Shown: piece by piece, positions 13,551 to 25,400 of the stretch
Position numbering within the stretch: the stretch's first letter is position 1
Layout of the letters: each line of letters begins with the position of its first letter
Source of the DNA: Nicotiana tabacum
Taxonomy: Eukaryota > Streptophyta > Magnoliopsida > Solanales > Solanaceae
DNA length: 64,000 nucleotides
Assembly (NCBI RefSeq): GCF_000715075.1
Contig: NC_134081.1
Location: forward strand, 67,939,153-68,003,152
Direction of reading: 5' to 3'
The notes under the pieces: model-generated
What the model saw: only the letters and a program-made list of their open reading frames with translations
Databases searched by the model: none
Told to the model about the DNA's origin: nothing
Position numbers and translations under genes: made by a program

Positions 13551-13979
13551 CATATGATAAAGGATCAGTCAACTCTCCAGGGTCACTAAGATTTTTCAGT
13601 CACAGACATAATAAAATCATCAGAGATGTCAGATCTTCTTTCTCTTTGTGACCTACGGAGTGGTTCACTATGTTCATTTTGCTCAGGAACCATGGGATCT
13701 CCATCATGTTCACTTGATTCTCCTCCACATGAATAGGTTGGTTTACCATCTTTTTATATATAACATGTACAGGGAAAATGACTTCCTTCTCTTTTAATCC
13801 AATTTCCTTCCCACAATCACAATCACAATCACAAACATCATGCTCAAGAAATTTTGCATTAATAGACTCATCTATTCTAGTTCCACACCCAGGACAGAAA
13901 AACCTAAAAACTTTAGAGTGATCAGGATAGGCTATAAAGAAATAATTGTTAATTTTAGGATCAATTTCCTTTTTTGTGG

Positions 13980-14925
13980 GTGAATAAATACGAACTTCAG
14001 TTGGACATCCCTACATGTGAAAATGTTTCAAGCTACGTTTTTGGGTTGTCCATAGTTCAAAGGGAGTTTTCAAGACAGAATTTGTAGGAACTCTATTCAA
14101 GATAAAGCTAGCTGTTTTTAAGGCTTCACCCCAAAGAGACCTAAGTAGGCTAGTCCTTGACATCATACTTCTCACCATTTCCATGAGAGTACGATTTCGT
14201 CTTTCAGCCACACCATTCTGCTGGAGTACCTAGCATGGTATATTGTGCTACTATCCCACATTCTTGCAAAAATAAAGCACCCCATATATTTACCAGACTC
14301 ATCATATTTTCCATAGTACTCACCATCACGGTTAGACCTCACTATCTTAATGAACTTCCCAAGCTGTTTTTCAACTTCAGTTTTGTAAATTGTAAACTTA
14401 TTAACTACTTCAGATTTCTCTTTTAAAAGATATGTATAAAAATATCTTGAAAAGTCATCAATAAAAGTAATAAAATTCTTATGAGTGGTCAAAGTAGGTA
14501 CATAAGGTCTACTAATATCTGTATGAATAATTTCTTAAAGTTTAGAGCTCCTAGTAGAACCCTTTCTCTTAACCTCTATCATTTTATCTTTAACATTATC
14601 CACACAAGTTTCAAAATCCTTTGGATCAAGAACAGGAAAAATATTTTCTTTACCAATCATTTAATTCTTTCTTTAGAAATATGACCAAATGCCTATGCCA
14701 TAATAAGTAAGACGTTTTACTCATAGCAGAACTTTTGTGGTCAATATTTTTAACATGCATTGCAGAAAAATTTTTATTTAATACATTCAAGAGATATAGA
14801 CCATCACTTAAAAAGGCATCAGTAACAAGATGTGGATCATAGAAAATTTTAATGTTACTATTACTTTGTTGAAATGAATAACCAGATTTGTCCAAAAGAG
14901 AAACTGAAACTAATTTTCGTCTCAT
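13980..14925 (-). pseudogene. Copia integrase with GAG-pre-integrase domain, decayed
   Basis: 14650-14925 holds the GAG-pre-integrase region, ending 'LLWHRHL'. 14172-14492 holds the start of the integrase core, 'FITFIDDFSRYFYTYLL', with the first catalytic Asp. The second catalytic Asp is replaced by Asn in 'VRSNRDGEYYG' (usually RSDRGGEY). 14011-14211 holds '[15 protein letters not shown]' with the catalytic Glu, then '[17 protein letters not shown]'. Frameshifts separate the pieces. The substitution and the breaks both indicate an inactive integrase. Confidence 0.9.
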
Positions 14926-14929
14926 AGAT

Positions 14930-15190
14930 GGTACAAAATAGTATTTTCTAACTGAATACTAAAATGTAAAATATCAGTCCCTATTAATTCTGCTTCTATT
15001 TTGAGTCCATTGCCCACAGCTATACTGACTTCATCCTCTTTTGGCTTCCGTCTGCTTACTAGATACTACAAGTCATTAGTTACATAAACAGTTGCGCCAC
15101 TATCCAACCACCAGGAATTTGAAGGAACATGAACAAGACTAGTTTCAAAGGAGATAAAATCCAAAAGATTACCTGGTTTCTTTTATAGAG
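14930..15190 (-). pseudogene. Copia protease remnant
   Basis: Reading the minus strand from about 15145, the text gives 'WWLDSGATVYVTNDL' followed by a stop and then 'KPKEDEVSIAVGNGLK'. LDSGAT with the following 'VTND' is the aspartic-protease active-site signature of copia polyproteins, with the catalytic Asp retained. It lies between the gag zinc-knuckle remnant and the GAG-pre-integrase domain, as expected. Confidence 0.8.
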
Positions 15191-15596
15191 GATAGCCAGC
15201 TTTGTTATGACCTACTTGTTTGTAATCCCATCACTGATTTCTTTTTTAATTATAGCTTGAGGACCAAGAGGATTATGAGACAGGCCTTGGTTAACACCAG
15301 GCTTATTAGTATAACACTATTACCACCCAATTAATGAGTCTGGCCATATTTCTTTTTATGAAATTTGGGTCAACCTTTTCTTTTATAAGAGGAATAATCA
15401 ACTAATCTAAATGAACTAACAAGGTTCACTACGCCCTTAACTTTCTCCTTTTAGATTGATGAACAAGAAAATCATCGGTAATGGTTACAACTAAATTATT
15501 AAGTTTGGCAGCAATGATAATCAATTTCATGATGTGATCACAGACACTAACTATAAGGTCATACTTTAGAGTAGACAAGGAATCAATCAGACTACC
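15191..15596 (-). pseudogene. Copia gag, C-terminal part
   Basis: The minus-strand text from 15591 continues the gag reading interrupted at 25513: 'IDSLSTLKYDLIVSV', 'IMKLIIIAAKLNN', 'DDFLVHQ'. Further on (about 15215) a zinc-knuckle remnant reads 'KQVGHNKAGYP', where the His remains but the expected Cys residues are Tyr or lost. The last five bases (15592-15596) belong to the target duplication of the gypsy element. Confidence 0.8.
15592..15596. repeat. Target-site duplication CTACC, left
   Basis: CTACC stands directly before the gypsy 5' LTR start TATAATGACC at 15597 and again directly after the 3' LTR end at 25509-25513. Confidence 0.88.
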
Positions 15597-17880
15597 TATA
15601 ATGACCAGATGGTCATTTTGTGTGATTGTACCCCATTTTCCCTTTTCATGCTTCACACAAGAGTGTTTATGGTTTTACGACGTACGAGGTTGAGGCTTCG
15701 TTTCGAAAGGATTTCAGGTTGATTTAGACCCTTTGATTCTTGATTTAGAAGTTTAAGTTAGAAATATTTGACTTTAGTAAAAATAACCCTGGAACAGTAT
15801 TTTGATGACTCTGCTAGCTTTGTATCATTATTTTGGACTTGGGCATATGCCCGGAATCGTATTCGGAAATCTGTAAGTTGATTTGTGTTATTTTACCAAA
15901 ATTTAGCAATTTGAAGTTTAGAAAATTGACCGTAGGTTGAATTTTAGTAACGTATTCGGAATTTAATTTTGGGACTTGGAATGGGTCCATTATGTTATAT
16001 AGAACTTGTCTATAAAATTTGGTATCGTTTGGAGTTGATTTGTAGGATTCGTACGCTTAGTTGAAATTCTAGAAGTTCTTAAAATTTACTTTGAAATTCA
16101 TGTATTTTGGTGTCTGATTCGTAGTTCTAGATATTATTTTGGTATTTTGATCATACAAGAGAGTTCATATAATATTTATAAACTTGTGTGGATATTTGGT
16201 TTGGAGTCCCGAGGGCTCAGATGCATTTCAAACATGTTTCGGAATAGTTTGAACTGAAAATGGAATTGTTGATGTGCTGGTGGTCTGTTATCGCAATTGG
16301 GAGCACCAGCCTCGTAATTGTGAAGGTGACAGGGGGTGATTTGATGTCGCAATTGCGAAGTCCACATGCCTGAGGATTGGGTCGCATTTGCGAATAATTG
16401 TCCGCTTTTGCAAACATGTCCAGTCCGCAATTGCGAAGCCTTTGTCACAAATGCGATGTTTGTTGAGGTTGTCTCGGTTAACAAATGCGATCTCTGGTCC
16501 GAAAATGCGACCCCTGTGATGCAAATGCAAACCCTGTGTTGCAAATGTGACATCTACAGTTGGACAAAAGGGCTGGGAGTCTGGATTTTTCAACATATTT
16601 TCTCATTTTAGAATCCTAAACGCGGTAGGAGGCGATTTGGATAGGGGATTTAAACTACAAACATTGGGTAAGTGATGCTAATCAATTTTCAACTATATTT
16701 TATTAATATATCTTAGATTTAACAACAAAATCATGTGAATCAAAGTAAAAATTTGTGAAATTTTGTCACGTTTTTGAAAAATAAGAAATTGAGTTTTGAG
16801 AGTAGATTTGGACTCGGATTTTGAAACTAATCATATATATGGACTCGTAGGGTTATGAGTAATCCGAATCTATCCTTGGACCCGAATTTTGACCAGGCAA
16901 TCCCCTAGTTGACTTTTTGGGAAAGGTGTAAAGATCATAGCTTTATCTATTGTAATTATTTTTCCTTGCATTGTTTGATGATATTAAGTAAATTTTGGTT
17001 AGATTTGAGCCGTGTGGAGGCGAATTTTAGGGGAAAAGCTACTTCCGAGGGTTGAGTTGGCCTAGTTGAGGTAAATGTCTTGCCTAACTTTGTGTGGGGG
17101 AACTACCCCTTTGGATTTGAGATTGATTGTGTTAATTGGGTTTTGTGAAAGTCGTGTATGCAAGGTGTCGAGTGGGTACACGGGTTGTATGTGGTATTTG
17201 ACTGGTTTAGGGTATTTAGACTCTTTCCATGCCTTTAACTAAATTTCCTTAACATGTTTTTAGTTCTCATTGTTAATCTAATCTTACATGCATTAGTCTT
17301 CCCTTACATGCTTTATTTATCATTGTTGCCACTTGTGCCATCTCCTACTTTTTATTTTGCTCTTACATGCTTTAGTTGAAATTATTGTCTTCCTTATTGT
17401 CTTGTTATCTCTTAAATTGTGGAATTACCTTTACTTGTAAATTGTTATTTCATGGAGCATTTTCTTGTTGAGTTATTGGTATTGAAGTTGCAAAAGCCAT
17501 TATCACATTGAGGCGAAGTTGTTAATTATTGAGATATCTTCCTTATTGAGCAATTCACATTTATTGTTATTGTTATTCTTGTACACCTTGTGGTTGAGTC
17601 GTGGGATATTATTGTAGAAATATTGATATTGTTGATTCTTGGAAAATTGTGGCATATAGGCACTTGTGGTGCGAATTGTTATTGTGTTGTGATATTGATA
17701 CGCATGTGATGGTATATGAGTAGGGGTGAATGTGCATGCGGCTGCATAAGGTGAGATTCATGTGCATGTTGCTAGTAAAGAAATTACTTGAAGCCACGCG
17801 ACGTCATAAGGTGGGCTAAAGTGCATGTAGCTATTTCGGAAAAATATTTTCAAAATTATCTTATTTAAGGCTTACGCAAC
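15597..17880 (+). repeat. 5' LTR of gypsy element, 3' end deleted
   Basis: It starts TATAATGACC (TG changed to TA) and aligns with 22411-24720 of the 3' LTR. It contains the CpG-rich block with TCGCAATTGCGA-type words at 16260-16560 and a GGGTAAGTGATGC site at about 16667. The alignment stops at 'aaggcttacgcaac' (17880). The last 0.78 kb of the LTR is missing. Confidence 0.9.
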
Positions 17881-18830
17881 GTCCCGTACTCCAAAGCAGC
17901 ATGTTGATTAGGTCCCAGAGGTTATGCCAGCGCAGTCTGTTGTTCCGGTTCAGCTCGAGGTTAGGGAAGTGGCATCAGATGAGGAGCAACTTTGACTTGA
18001 GAGGTTCAAGAAGTATCATCTCCCTACTTACAGTGGCTTAGCTTCAAAAGGATGCACATGGCTTTCTAGAGAAGTGCCACCGCATTCTCTGCACTATGGA
18101 CATTGTGGAGACGAGCGGAGTTTCTTTTACTACATTCCAACTGTTGGGAGAAGCTTATCAATGGTGGCGGGCTTACGAGGAGGGTAGCCCAGCCGATGCA
18201 GCTTTACTTACATGGACTCAATTTTTAGAGATGTTCTTGAGAGAGTTTATTCCCTAGACCCTTCGGGTTGTATGGCGCATGGACATTGAGCAGGTGCACT
18301 ATGGATACTATGATAGTGTCAGAGTATGCTCTCAGATTCACTGATTTGTCCAGACATGCACTGCCTTGGTTTCTACTATCAGAGAGTGAGTCCACCGATT
18401 TATCGAGGGGCTCAACTATGGTATTAGATTCAGCATGGCTCAAGAGTTGGAGACAGATAACCCATATCAGCAGGTGGTAGAGATCGCACGCAGGTTGAAG
18501 GGTATGCGAGGCTGCGAGAGAGAGGACTAGGAGGCCAAAAGGCCTCGAGGTACTAGAGGATTTAGTTGTGGCCATGCAGCAGCTATAGCCCGTCATGGTA
18601 GAGGCTATATGAGCCATTTCATTCAGCACTTCCAGCTTCTTTGGTGCTACGGCTATTCAGAGGTCTCAGGTTGCACACTTTGCTCAGCCACTTTCTATTG
18701 CACCTCCTACACGAGGTGCCTTCAGTGGTCAGTCCAGTTGACTAGGCCCGAGCCAGTCCCAGCAGCCACACCTCCTGAGAGTTTTCTTTGAGTGTGGTGA
18801 TACTCGTCATATGGTGAAGGACTGCTTCAT
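17881..18830 (+). pseudogene. Gypsy gag remnant with zinc knuckle
   Basis: The reading starts mid-gene at text matching about 40276 of the second element. Recognisable parts are the Retrotrans_gag-type stretch with 'EKCHRILCTMDIVETSG', 'AYQWWRAYEEGSPADA' and 'WTQFLEMFLREFIP' (about 18045-18255) and, at 18784-18828, the zinc knuckle 'FFECGDTRHMVKDC'. The first Cys of the CX2CX4HX4C motif is Phe here. Stops and frameshifts occur throughout. Gag would form the cytoplasmic particle that packages the element RNA. Confidence 0.85.
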
Positions 18831-19019
18831 ACTCACGGGGGTGCACCTCCATAGACTACTTAGGCTCCACAGATTTAGTCAGGTCCACAGACTTTACAGG
18901 CCATGGTTACTGCTCCAGTTACCACTCCACCTGCATAGCCAGCTAGGGGAGGGGGACAAGTGGGTAGAGGTCGCCCTAGAGGTGGAGGTCAGGCCAGATT
19001 CTATGCTTTTCTAGGTAGA

Positions 19020-19440
19020 GCGGAGGCAGTCAGATCAGACGCAGTCATCATAGGTATGGTTTCGATTTGTCATAGAGATGCATCAGTTTTATTTGATCCG
19101 GGATATACTTATTCATATGTGTCATCTTACTTTATGTGTCCATGCTAGTGGGAGATTCTATTATTGTGGGTCGTGTGTATCGGTCGTGTTTAGTTGTTAT
19201 TGGTAGTTTTGAGACTAGAGTTGATCTAGTATTACTTAGTATGGTAGACTTTGATATTATCTTAAGCACAGACTGGTTGTCACTCTATCACATTATTCTG
19301 GATTGTCACGCCACCACGGTGACATTGGCTATGCAAGGCTTACAACAGTTCGAGTGGAATGGTACTTTGGATTATGTTCCTAGCAGGGTTGTGTCATTTC
19401 TAAAGGCTCAGTGGATGGTTTAGAAGGGGTATGAAGTTTA
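19020..19440 (+). pseudogene. Gypsy aspartic protease, decayed
   Basis: Pieces 18960-19148 and 19136-19423 carry 'SVLFDPGYTYSYVSSYF' and then 'DFDIILSTDWLSLYHIILDCH'. The active site is DPG instead of the common DSG/DTG. The second element in this window also has DPG, so that is a lineage trait and not decay. A frameshift near 19140 separates the two pieces. Confidence 0.85.
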
Positions 19441-20227
19441 TCTAGCCTTCGAGAGAGATGCCAGTCCTGATACTTTTACCGTTGAGTTAGTTTCGGTAGT
19501 GAGAAACTTCCCAGATGTATTTCCAGTGGATCTTCTGGGCATGCTGGCCGTTAGAGATATTGATTTTGGTATTGACTTATTGCCGGGCAGTCATCCCATT
19601 TCTGTCCAACCATATCATATGGCCCCAGCAGAGTTGAAGGATCAGTTGCAAGAGTTGCTTGGTAAGGGTTTTATCCGGCCTAGTGTTTTGCCGTGGGGTG
19701 CACCTTTTTTTTTGAAGAAGAATGATGGTTCTATGCGCATATGTATTGATTATTGGTAGTTGAACAAGGTTATAGTGAAGAACATGTATCCATTGCTACA
19801 CATTAATGACTTATTTGACCAGCTACAGGATGCCAGAGTGTTCTCAAAGATTGATTTGTTGTCAGGGTATCATCAGCTGAAAATTCGGGATCCGGATATT
19901 CTGAAAACTGCATTCAGGACTCGGTATCGCCAATACGAGTTCCTTGTGATGTCATTTGGGATGACTAACGCCCCAGCAGCATTTATGCACCTAACAAACT
20001 GTGTATTCCAGTCATATCTTGATTCATTCTTCATTCTATTTATTAATGACATCTTGGTGTACTCCCGTAGACAGAAAGACTTAAGGAGCATATGAGGATT
20101 GTGCTCCAAACCATGAGAGAGAAGAAGTTGTATGCAAAAGTCTCAAAGTGTGTATTCTAGCTTGATTCAGTGGCGTTTTTGGGTCATGTGGTGTCGAGTG
20201 AGGGAATCAAGGTAGATTCGAAGAAGA
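19441..20227 (+). pseudogene. Gypsy reverse transcriptase, decayed
   Basis: 19499-19759 gives 'RNFPDVFPVDL', 'GIDLLPGSHPIS', 'LLGKGFIRPSVLPWGAPF' and 'DGSMRICIDYW', then an in-frame TAG in the place of a Gln codon. 19760-20095 continues in the same frame with '[19 protein letters not shown]', '[18 protein letters not shown]' and the catalytic box as 'FINDIL' where the family has FIDDIL. The catalytic Asp-to-Asn change alone would kill polymerase activity. A frameshift near 20080 follows, and the text resumes with 'FLGHVVSSEG'. Confidence 0.93.
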
Positions 20228-20830
20228 TTGAAGCAGTGTCAGACTTGGCCCAAACTATCTTCATCTACTGAGATTTGGAGTTTCCTTGGTTTGGCCGAGT
20301 ATTATCGTCGTTTCGTAGAGGGTTTCTCATTTATTGCTGCACCTATGACTAGATTGACCCAGAAGGGTGCTTCTTTTAGATGGTCCGAGAAGTGTAAGGC
20401 AATCTTCCAAAAGCTCAAGACCGCTTTGACTATAGCCCCAGTGTTGGTGTTGCTTATGGTTTTCGGGTCTTACACTGTGTATTGTGATGCGTCATATGTT
20501 GGGCTTGGCGCGGTGTTAATGCAAGACAATAGGGTGATTGCCTACGCATCTCGGCAGTTGAAGGTCCATGAGAAGAATTACACAATCCATGACTTAGAGT
20601 TGGTAGTTATTGTTCATGCATTGAAGATTTGGAGGCATTATGTGTACGGTGTCCCTTGTGAGGTCTATACTGATCATCGGAGTCTCGAGCATTTGTTCAA
20701 ACAGAAAGATCTTAATTTGTGGTAGCCGAGGTGGTTATAGTTGCTTAAAGACTAAGATATCACTATTCTATATCATCCTGGGAAGGGCAATATGGTGGCC
20801 GATGCCTTGAGTCAAAAAACAGAGAGCTCG
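20228..20830 (+). pseudogene. Gypsy RNase H and tether, mostly open
   Basis: The open stretch 20228-20725 (165 codons) is the longest coding piece here: '[20 protein letters not shown]', '[16 protein letters not shown]', '[16 protein letters not shown]', '[18 protein letters not shown]' and '[11 protein letters not shown]'. The DEDD-type RNase H residues (D in YCDAS, E in DLEL, D in YTDH) are present. It ends at a TAG in place of a Gln/Arg codon. After it, 'ITILYHPGKGNMVADALS' marks the end of RNase H. Confidence 0.92.
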
Positions 20831-22050
20831 GGCAGTTTAGCATATCTACCGGCAGCAGAGAGGCCACTAGCCATGGATGTTCAGACCTTGACTAATCAGT
20901 TTGTTAGTTTGGATGTTTTGGAGACCAGACAGGTTCTTGTTTGTGTGGTTTCTTGGTCTTATTTTTATGATTGCATCAGAGAGCGACAGTATGACGTCCC
21001 CCATTTACTTGTCCTTAAGGACACGGTACAGCACGACGATGCTAAGGAAGTTTCTTTTGGAGATGACGGTGTGTTGCGGATGCAGGGCTGATTATGTGTG
21101 CCCAATGTGGATGGGTTGTGTGAGGTGATCCTTGAGGAGGCCCACAGTTCGCGGTACTCCATTCATCCGGGTGCCGCTAAGATATATCAAGATTTAAGGC
21201 AACACTATTAGTGGAGGAGAATGAAGAAAGGCATAGTGGAGTATGTAGCTCAGTGCCTAAATTGTCAGCAAGTGAAGTATGAGCATCAGAGGCCAGGCGG
21301 TTTGCTTCAGAGACTTGAGATTACCGAGTGGAAATTGGAGCATGTTAACATGGACTTCATTGTTGTGCTCCCACGGACTTTGAAGAAATTTGACGCGGTA
21401 TGGGTGATTGTGGATAGGTTGAACAAGTCAACTTATTTCATTATGGTGGTGACCACCTATTCTTTAGAGCAGTTGGATTGGATCTATATTGAGATTGTTC
21501 GACTTCATGGCGTGCCAGTATCCATCATCTCTGACCGGGGCACGCAGTTTGCATCGCATTTCTGGAGAGTTATGCAGCGTGAGTTAGGCACACAGGTTGA
21601 GTTGAGTACAACATTTCACCCCCAGATGGAAGAATAGTCCATGTGAACCATTCAGATATTAGTGGATATGCTTCGTCTCTGTGTTATGGATTTCGGGGGT
21701 TCTTGTGATCAGTTCTTGCCGCTTGCAGAGTTTTCCTACAAAAATAACTACCAATCAAGTATTCTAATGGCTCCTTATGAGGCCCTATATGGGAGACGGT
21801 GTCGTTCTCGAGTTGGTTAGTTTGAGCCGAGAGAGGCTAGGTTGTTGGGCACAGATTTAGTTCGAGATGCCTTGGAGAATGTCAAGTTGATTCTAGATCG
21901 GTTTCGTACAACCCAGTCTAGACAGAAGAGTTATGATGATAGGAAGGTTCGTGATGTAGTATTTATGGTTGGAGAGCGAGTTTTGCTCAGGGCTTCACCC
22001 ATGAATGGGAAGAAGGGCAAGTTGAGCCCTAGATATATCAGTCCTTTATA
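20831..22050 (+). pseudogene. Gypsy integrase, catalytic Glu lost
   Basis: The zinc-binding HHCC region lies at about 21139-21270 ('SIHPGAAKIYQDLRQHY' and 'CLNCQQVKYEHQRPGG'). The core in 21221-21637 shows the two Asp positions 'MDFIVVLPRT' and 'ISDRGTQFASHFW'. Where the family has its catalytic Glu after the 'FHPQ' motif, this copy has Met and then a stop (21635-21655). Later text 'LPLAEFSYKNNYQSS' and 'APYEALYGRRCRS' completes the core, and 21842-22051 gives 'MVGERVLLRASPM'. Strand-transfer activity is impossible. Confidence 0.92.
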
Positions 22051-22399
22051 GATTCTTGAGAGAGTTAGTGAGGTGGCCTATAAGCTTGCATTGCCACCTA
22101 GCTTATTTGTAGTTCATCTGGTGTTCTATGTTTCTATGCTTTGGAAGTATTATGGTGGTCTGTCTCATGTGTTAGACTTCAGCTCAGTCCAATTAAACAA
22201 GGATTTGACTTATATCTTGGATAGACAGGTCCGAAAGTTGAGATCAAAGAATATTGCTTTGGTAAAGGTTCGATAGAGGGGTCATCCAGTCAAGGAGGCG
22301 ACCTAGGAGACTGAGCACGATATTCAGAGTCGTTATCCTCATCTATTCATCTCTTCAGGTATGTCTTTATGCACGTTTGAGGACAAATGTTTGTTTTAA
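22051..22399 (+). pseudogene. Integrase C-terminus with chromodomain-like end
   Basis: 22073-22276 reads 'AYKLALPPSLFVVHLVFYVSML', 'ILDRQVRKLRSKNIALVKV', then a stop in place of a Trp codon, then 'RGHPVKEAT' and 'ETEHDIQSRYPHLF'. This arrangement (ILDR...R-SK...VKV-W-...EATWE...YPHLF) is the chromodomain-like tail of plant chromoviruses, thought to direct integration to marked chromatin. Stops at both expected Trp positions mark decay. Confidence 0.78.
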
Positions 22400-22410
22400 G
22401 AGGGGGAGAA
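22400..22410 (+). other. Gypsy polypurine tract
   Basis: GAGGGGGAGAA directly before the 3' LTR start TGTAATGACC; plus-strand primer site. Confidence 0.9.
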
Positions 22411-25400
22411 TGTAATGACCCGACCGGTCGTTTTGTGTAATTGCACCACGTTTCCCCTTTTTATGCTTCACACATGAGTGTTTATGGTTTTATGACTAAC
22501 GGGGTTGATTGATTTCGTTCCCGGAAGATTTCGGGTTGATTTAGACCATATGGTTCTTGACTTAGAAGTTTAAGTTAGAAATATTGTCTAAACTTTGACA
22601 TTTGTGAAAATGACCCCGAAACGGTATTTTTATGTCTCCTCTAGCTTTGTATCGTGATTTTGGACTTCGGCATATGCCCGGAATCGTATTCGTAAATCCG
22701 TATGTTGATTTGTGTTGTTATGCCGAAATTTGGCAATTGAAGTTTAGAAGTTTGACCGTAGCTTGACTTTTAGATATCGAGTTCGAAATTTAATTTTGGG
22801 ACTTGGAATAGGTCCATTATGTTATTTAGAACTTGTCTGCAAAATTTGGTATCATTTAGAGTTGATTTGATAGGATTCAGACGCTTAGTTAAAATTCTAG
22901 AAGTTCTTAAAATTTACTTTGAAATTCTTGCGTTTTGGTGTTCGATTCATTGTTCTAGATGATATATTTGTGTTTTGATCGCGCGAGCAAGTTCGTATGA
23001 TGTTCTTAGACTTTTGTGGATATTTGGTTTGGAGCCCCAAGGGCTCAGATGAGTTTCAGACATATTTTTGAATGGTTTGAACTGAAAATGGAATTGTTGG
23101 TGCTCTGTTATCGCAATTGCGAAGGTGACAGGGGGTTCTTTGATGTCGCAATTGTGAAGTCAGCAGGACTGAGGCTTGGGTCGCATTTGCAAATAATTGT
23201 TCGCTTTGGCAAAGATGTCCATTCCGCAATTGCGAATCCTTTGTCGCAAATGCGACATTTGTTAAGGTTGTCAGGGTTCGTAAATGCGATCCCTAGTCCG
23301 CAATTGCGAGGATTCGCAAATGCGAACCCTGTGTTGCGAATGTGAACCCTGTATCACAAATGCGAACCCTGTGTCACAAATGTGATATTTGGAGCCGGAC
23401 AAAATGACTGGGAGTCGGGACTTTTCAATATATTCTCTCATTTTAGAACCCCCAGACTCGGTAGGAGGCGATTTAGAGAGAGAATTTTTATCTACAAACG
23501 TTGGGTGAGTGAAGCTAATCAATTTCCAACTATATTTTATTAATATATCATAGATTTAAGATCAAAATCATGTGAATCAAAGTGAAATTTTGTGAAATTT
23601 TGTCAAGTTTTTGAAAAATAAGAAATAGAGTTTTGTGAGTCGATTTGTACTCGAATTTTGAAACTAATCATATATATGGACTCGTGGGGTTATGGATACT
23701 CAGAATCTACCTTTGGACCTGGGTTTTGACCGGGCAGGCCCCGAGTTGACTTTTGTTGATCTATTGGGAAAGGTGTAAAGATCATAGCTTTATCTATTGT
23801 AATTGTTGTTTTTGTATTGTTTGATGATATTAAGTCAATTTTGGTTAGATTTGAGCCGTGTGGAGGCGAATTTTAGGTGAAAAGCTATTTCCGAGGGTTG
23901 AGTTAGCCTAGTTGAGGTAAATATCTTGCCTAACTTTGTGTGGCAGAACTACCTCTTAGGATTTGGGATTGATTGCGTTAATTATGTTATGTGAAAGCCG
24001 TGTACACAAGCTAACAAGTTGGTACACAGGTTATTAATGGTATTTGACCGGTTTATGGTATTTAGACTCTTTTCACGCCTTTAATTGAATTTCCTTAACA
24101 TATTTTTAGTTCTCATTGTTAATCTAATCCTACATGTGTTAGTCTTCCCGTAAATGCTTTAATTATCATTGTTGACACTTCTACCATTTCCTACTTGTTA
24201 TTTTCCTCTTACATGCTTTAGTTGAATTTTCTTCCTTATTGTCTTGTTATCTCTTAAATTATGGAATTACCTTTGCTTGTAAATTGTTATTCCGTGGAGC
24301 ATTTTCTTGTTGAGTTATTGGTGTTGAGGTTGTAAAAGCCGTTATCACATTGAAGCGAAGTTGTTAATTGTTGAGACATCTTCTTTATTGAATAATTTAT
24401 ATATATTATTATTGTTGATATTCTTGTACACCTTGTGGTTGATCCGTGGGCCATTATTGTGGAACCATTGATATTGTTGATTATTGGCAAGTTATGGCAT
24501 ATGGGCACTTGTAGTGCAAGTTGTTATTGTGGTGTGATATTGATGCATATGCGGCTGTATAAGGATAGGGGTTAATATGCATGTGGTGGCATGAGGTGGG
24601 ATTTATGTGCGTGTTGCTAGTAAGGAAATTACTTGAAGCCACGTGACATCATAAAGTGGACTAAAGTGCATGTAGCTATTTCGGAAAAATATTTTCAAAA
24701 CTATCTTATTTAAGGCTCACGCGGCTGTGTAAGGAAAGATTGTGATTTAAATTAAGAAATGTGAATACGAGGTGAAACCTTAATTGTGATTCTTGTTGTA
24801 TACGTGGCGGTACCTCGGTTGTGATTCTTGTTGTGCATCTCATGCTGGAAAAAGTTAGTGGTTGAATTGTTCTTGATGCTTTTATTGTTCCTTTTTTATC
24901 AGTCTGTTCTGTATTTGGCTAATTGTGGTTCTCATTCATTGCTTCCTTATCGTTGTCTTTATGCTTACAATTTTGTCATTACTTTACATTATTAGACTGC
25001 TTCGTTATTATTCATCTCTCATTTTTCATTACTTCTCGTTGTTATGTTTTCATTCTGTTTACTATGTCCTAGTTAGAGCCTTGACCTTGCCTCGTCAATA
25101 CTCGTACTACGCTTATGTACATATTTTTGTGTAGATCCAGGTACGTCTACTCATCCTGAACGTTAGTGTTGATTGTAGCTACTATCCGGAGACTTCAAGG
25201 TATACCTGCTCGGCGTCTGTAGGATTCAGAGTCACCTTTCCATATCATTTCATTTTGTTGTTTTTCTTATTCAAACAGTGTTGTAGTAGACATTCTAGAT
25301 TACTTTATAGAGCTTATGACTCAGTTCTACCAGTTTCGGGAGAGTTGTGGTTGAGATTCTATTTTGGGAATTTATAAGAGTTCATCAGTCTTGCTTTAGA

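Noticed and set aside
16176..16611. Several overlapping ORFs on both strands in the LTRs (also near 30673-31135 and 60283-60830)
   Set aside because: They arise because the CpG-rich palindromic block lacks stop codons in many frames; the text is made of repeated CDI/RRCG-like words, not a protein family.
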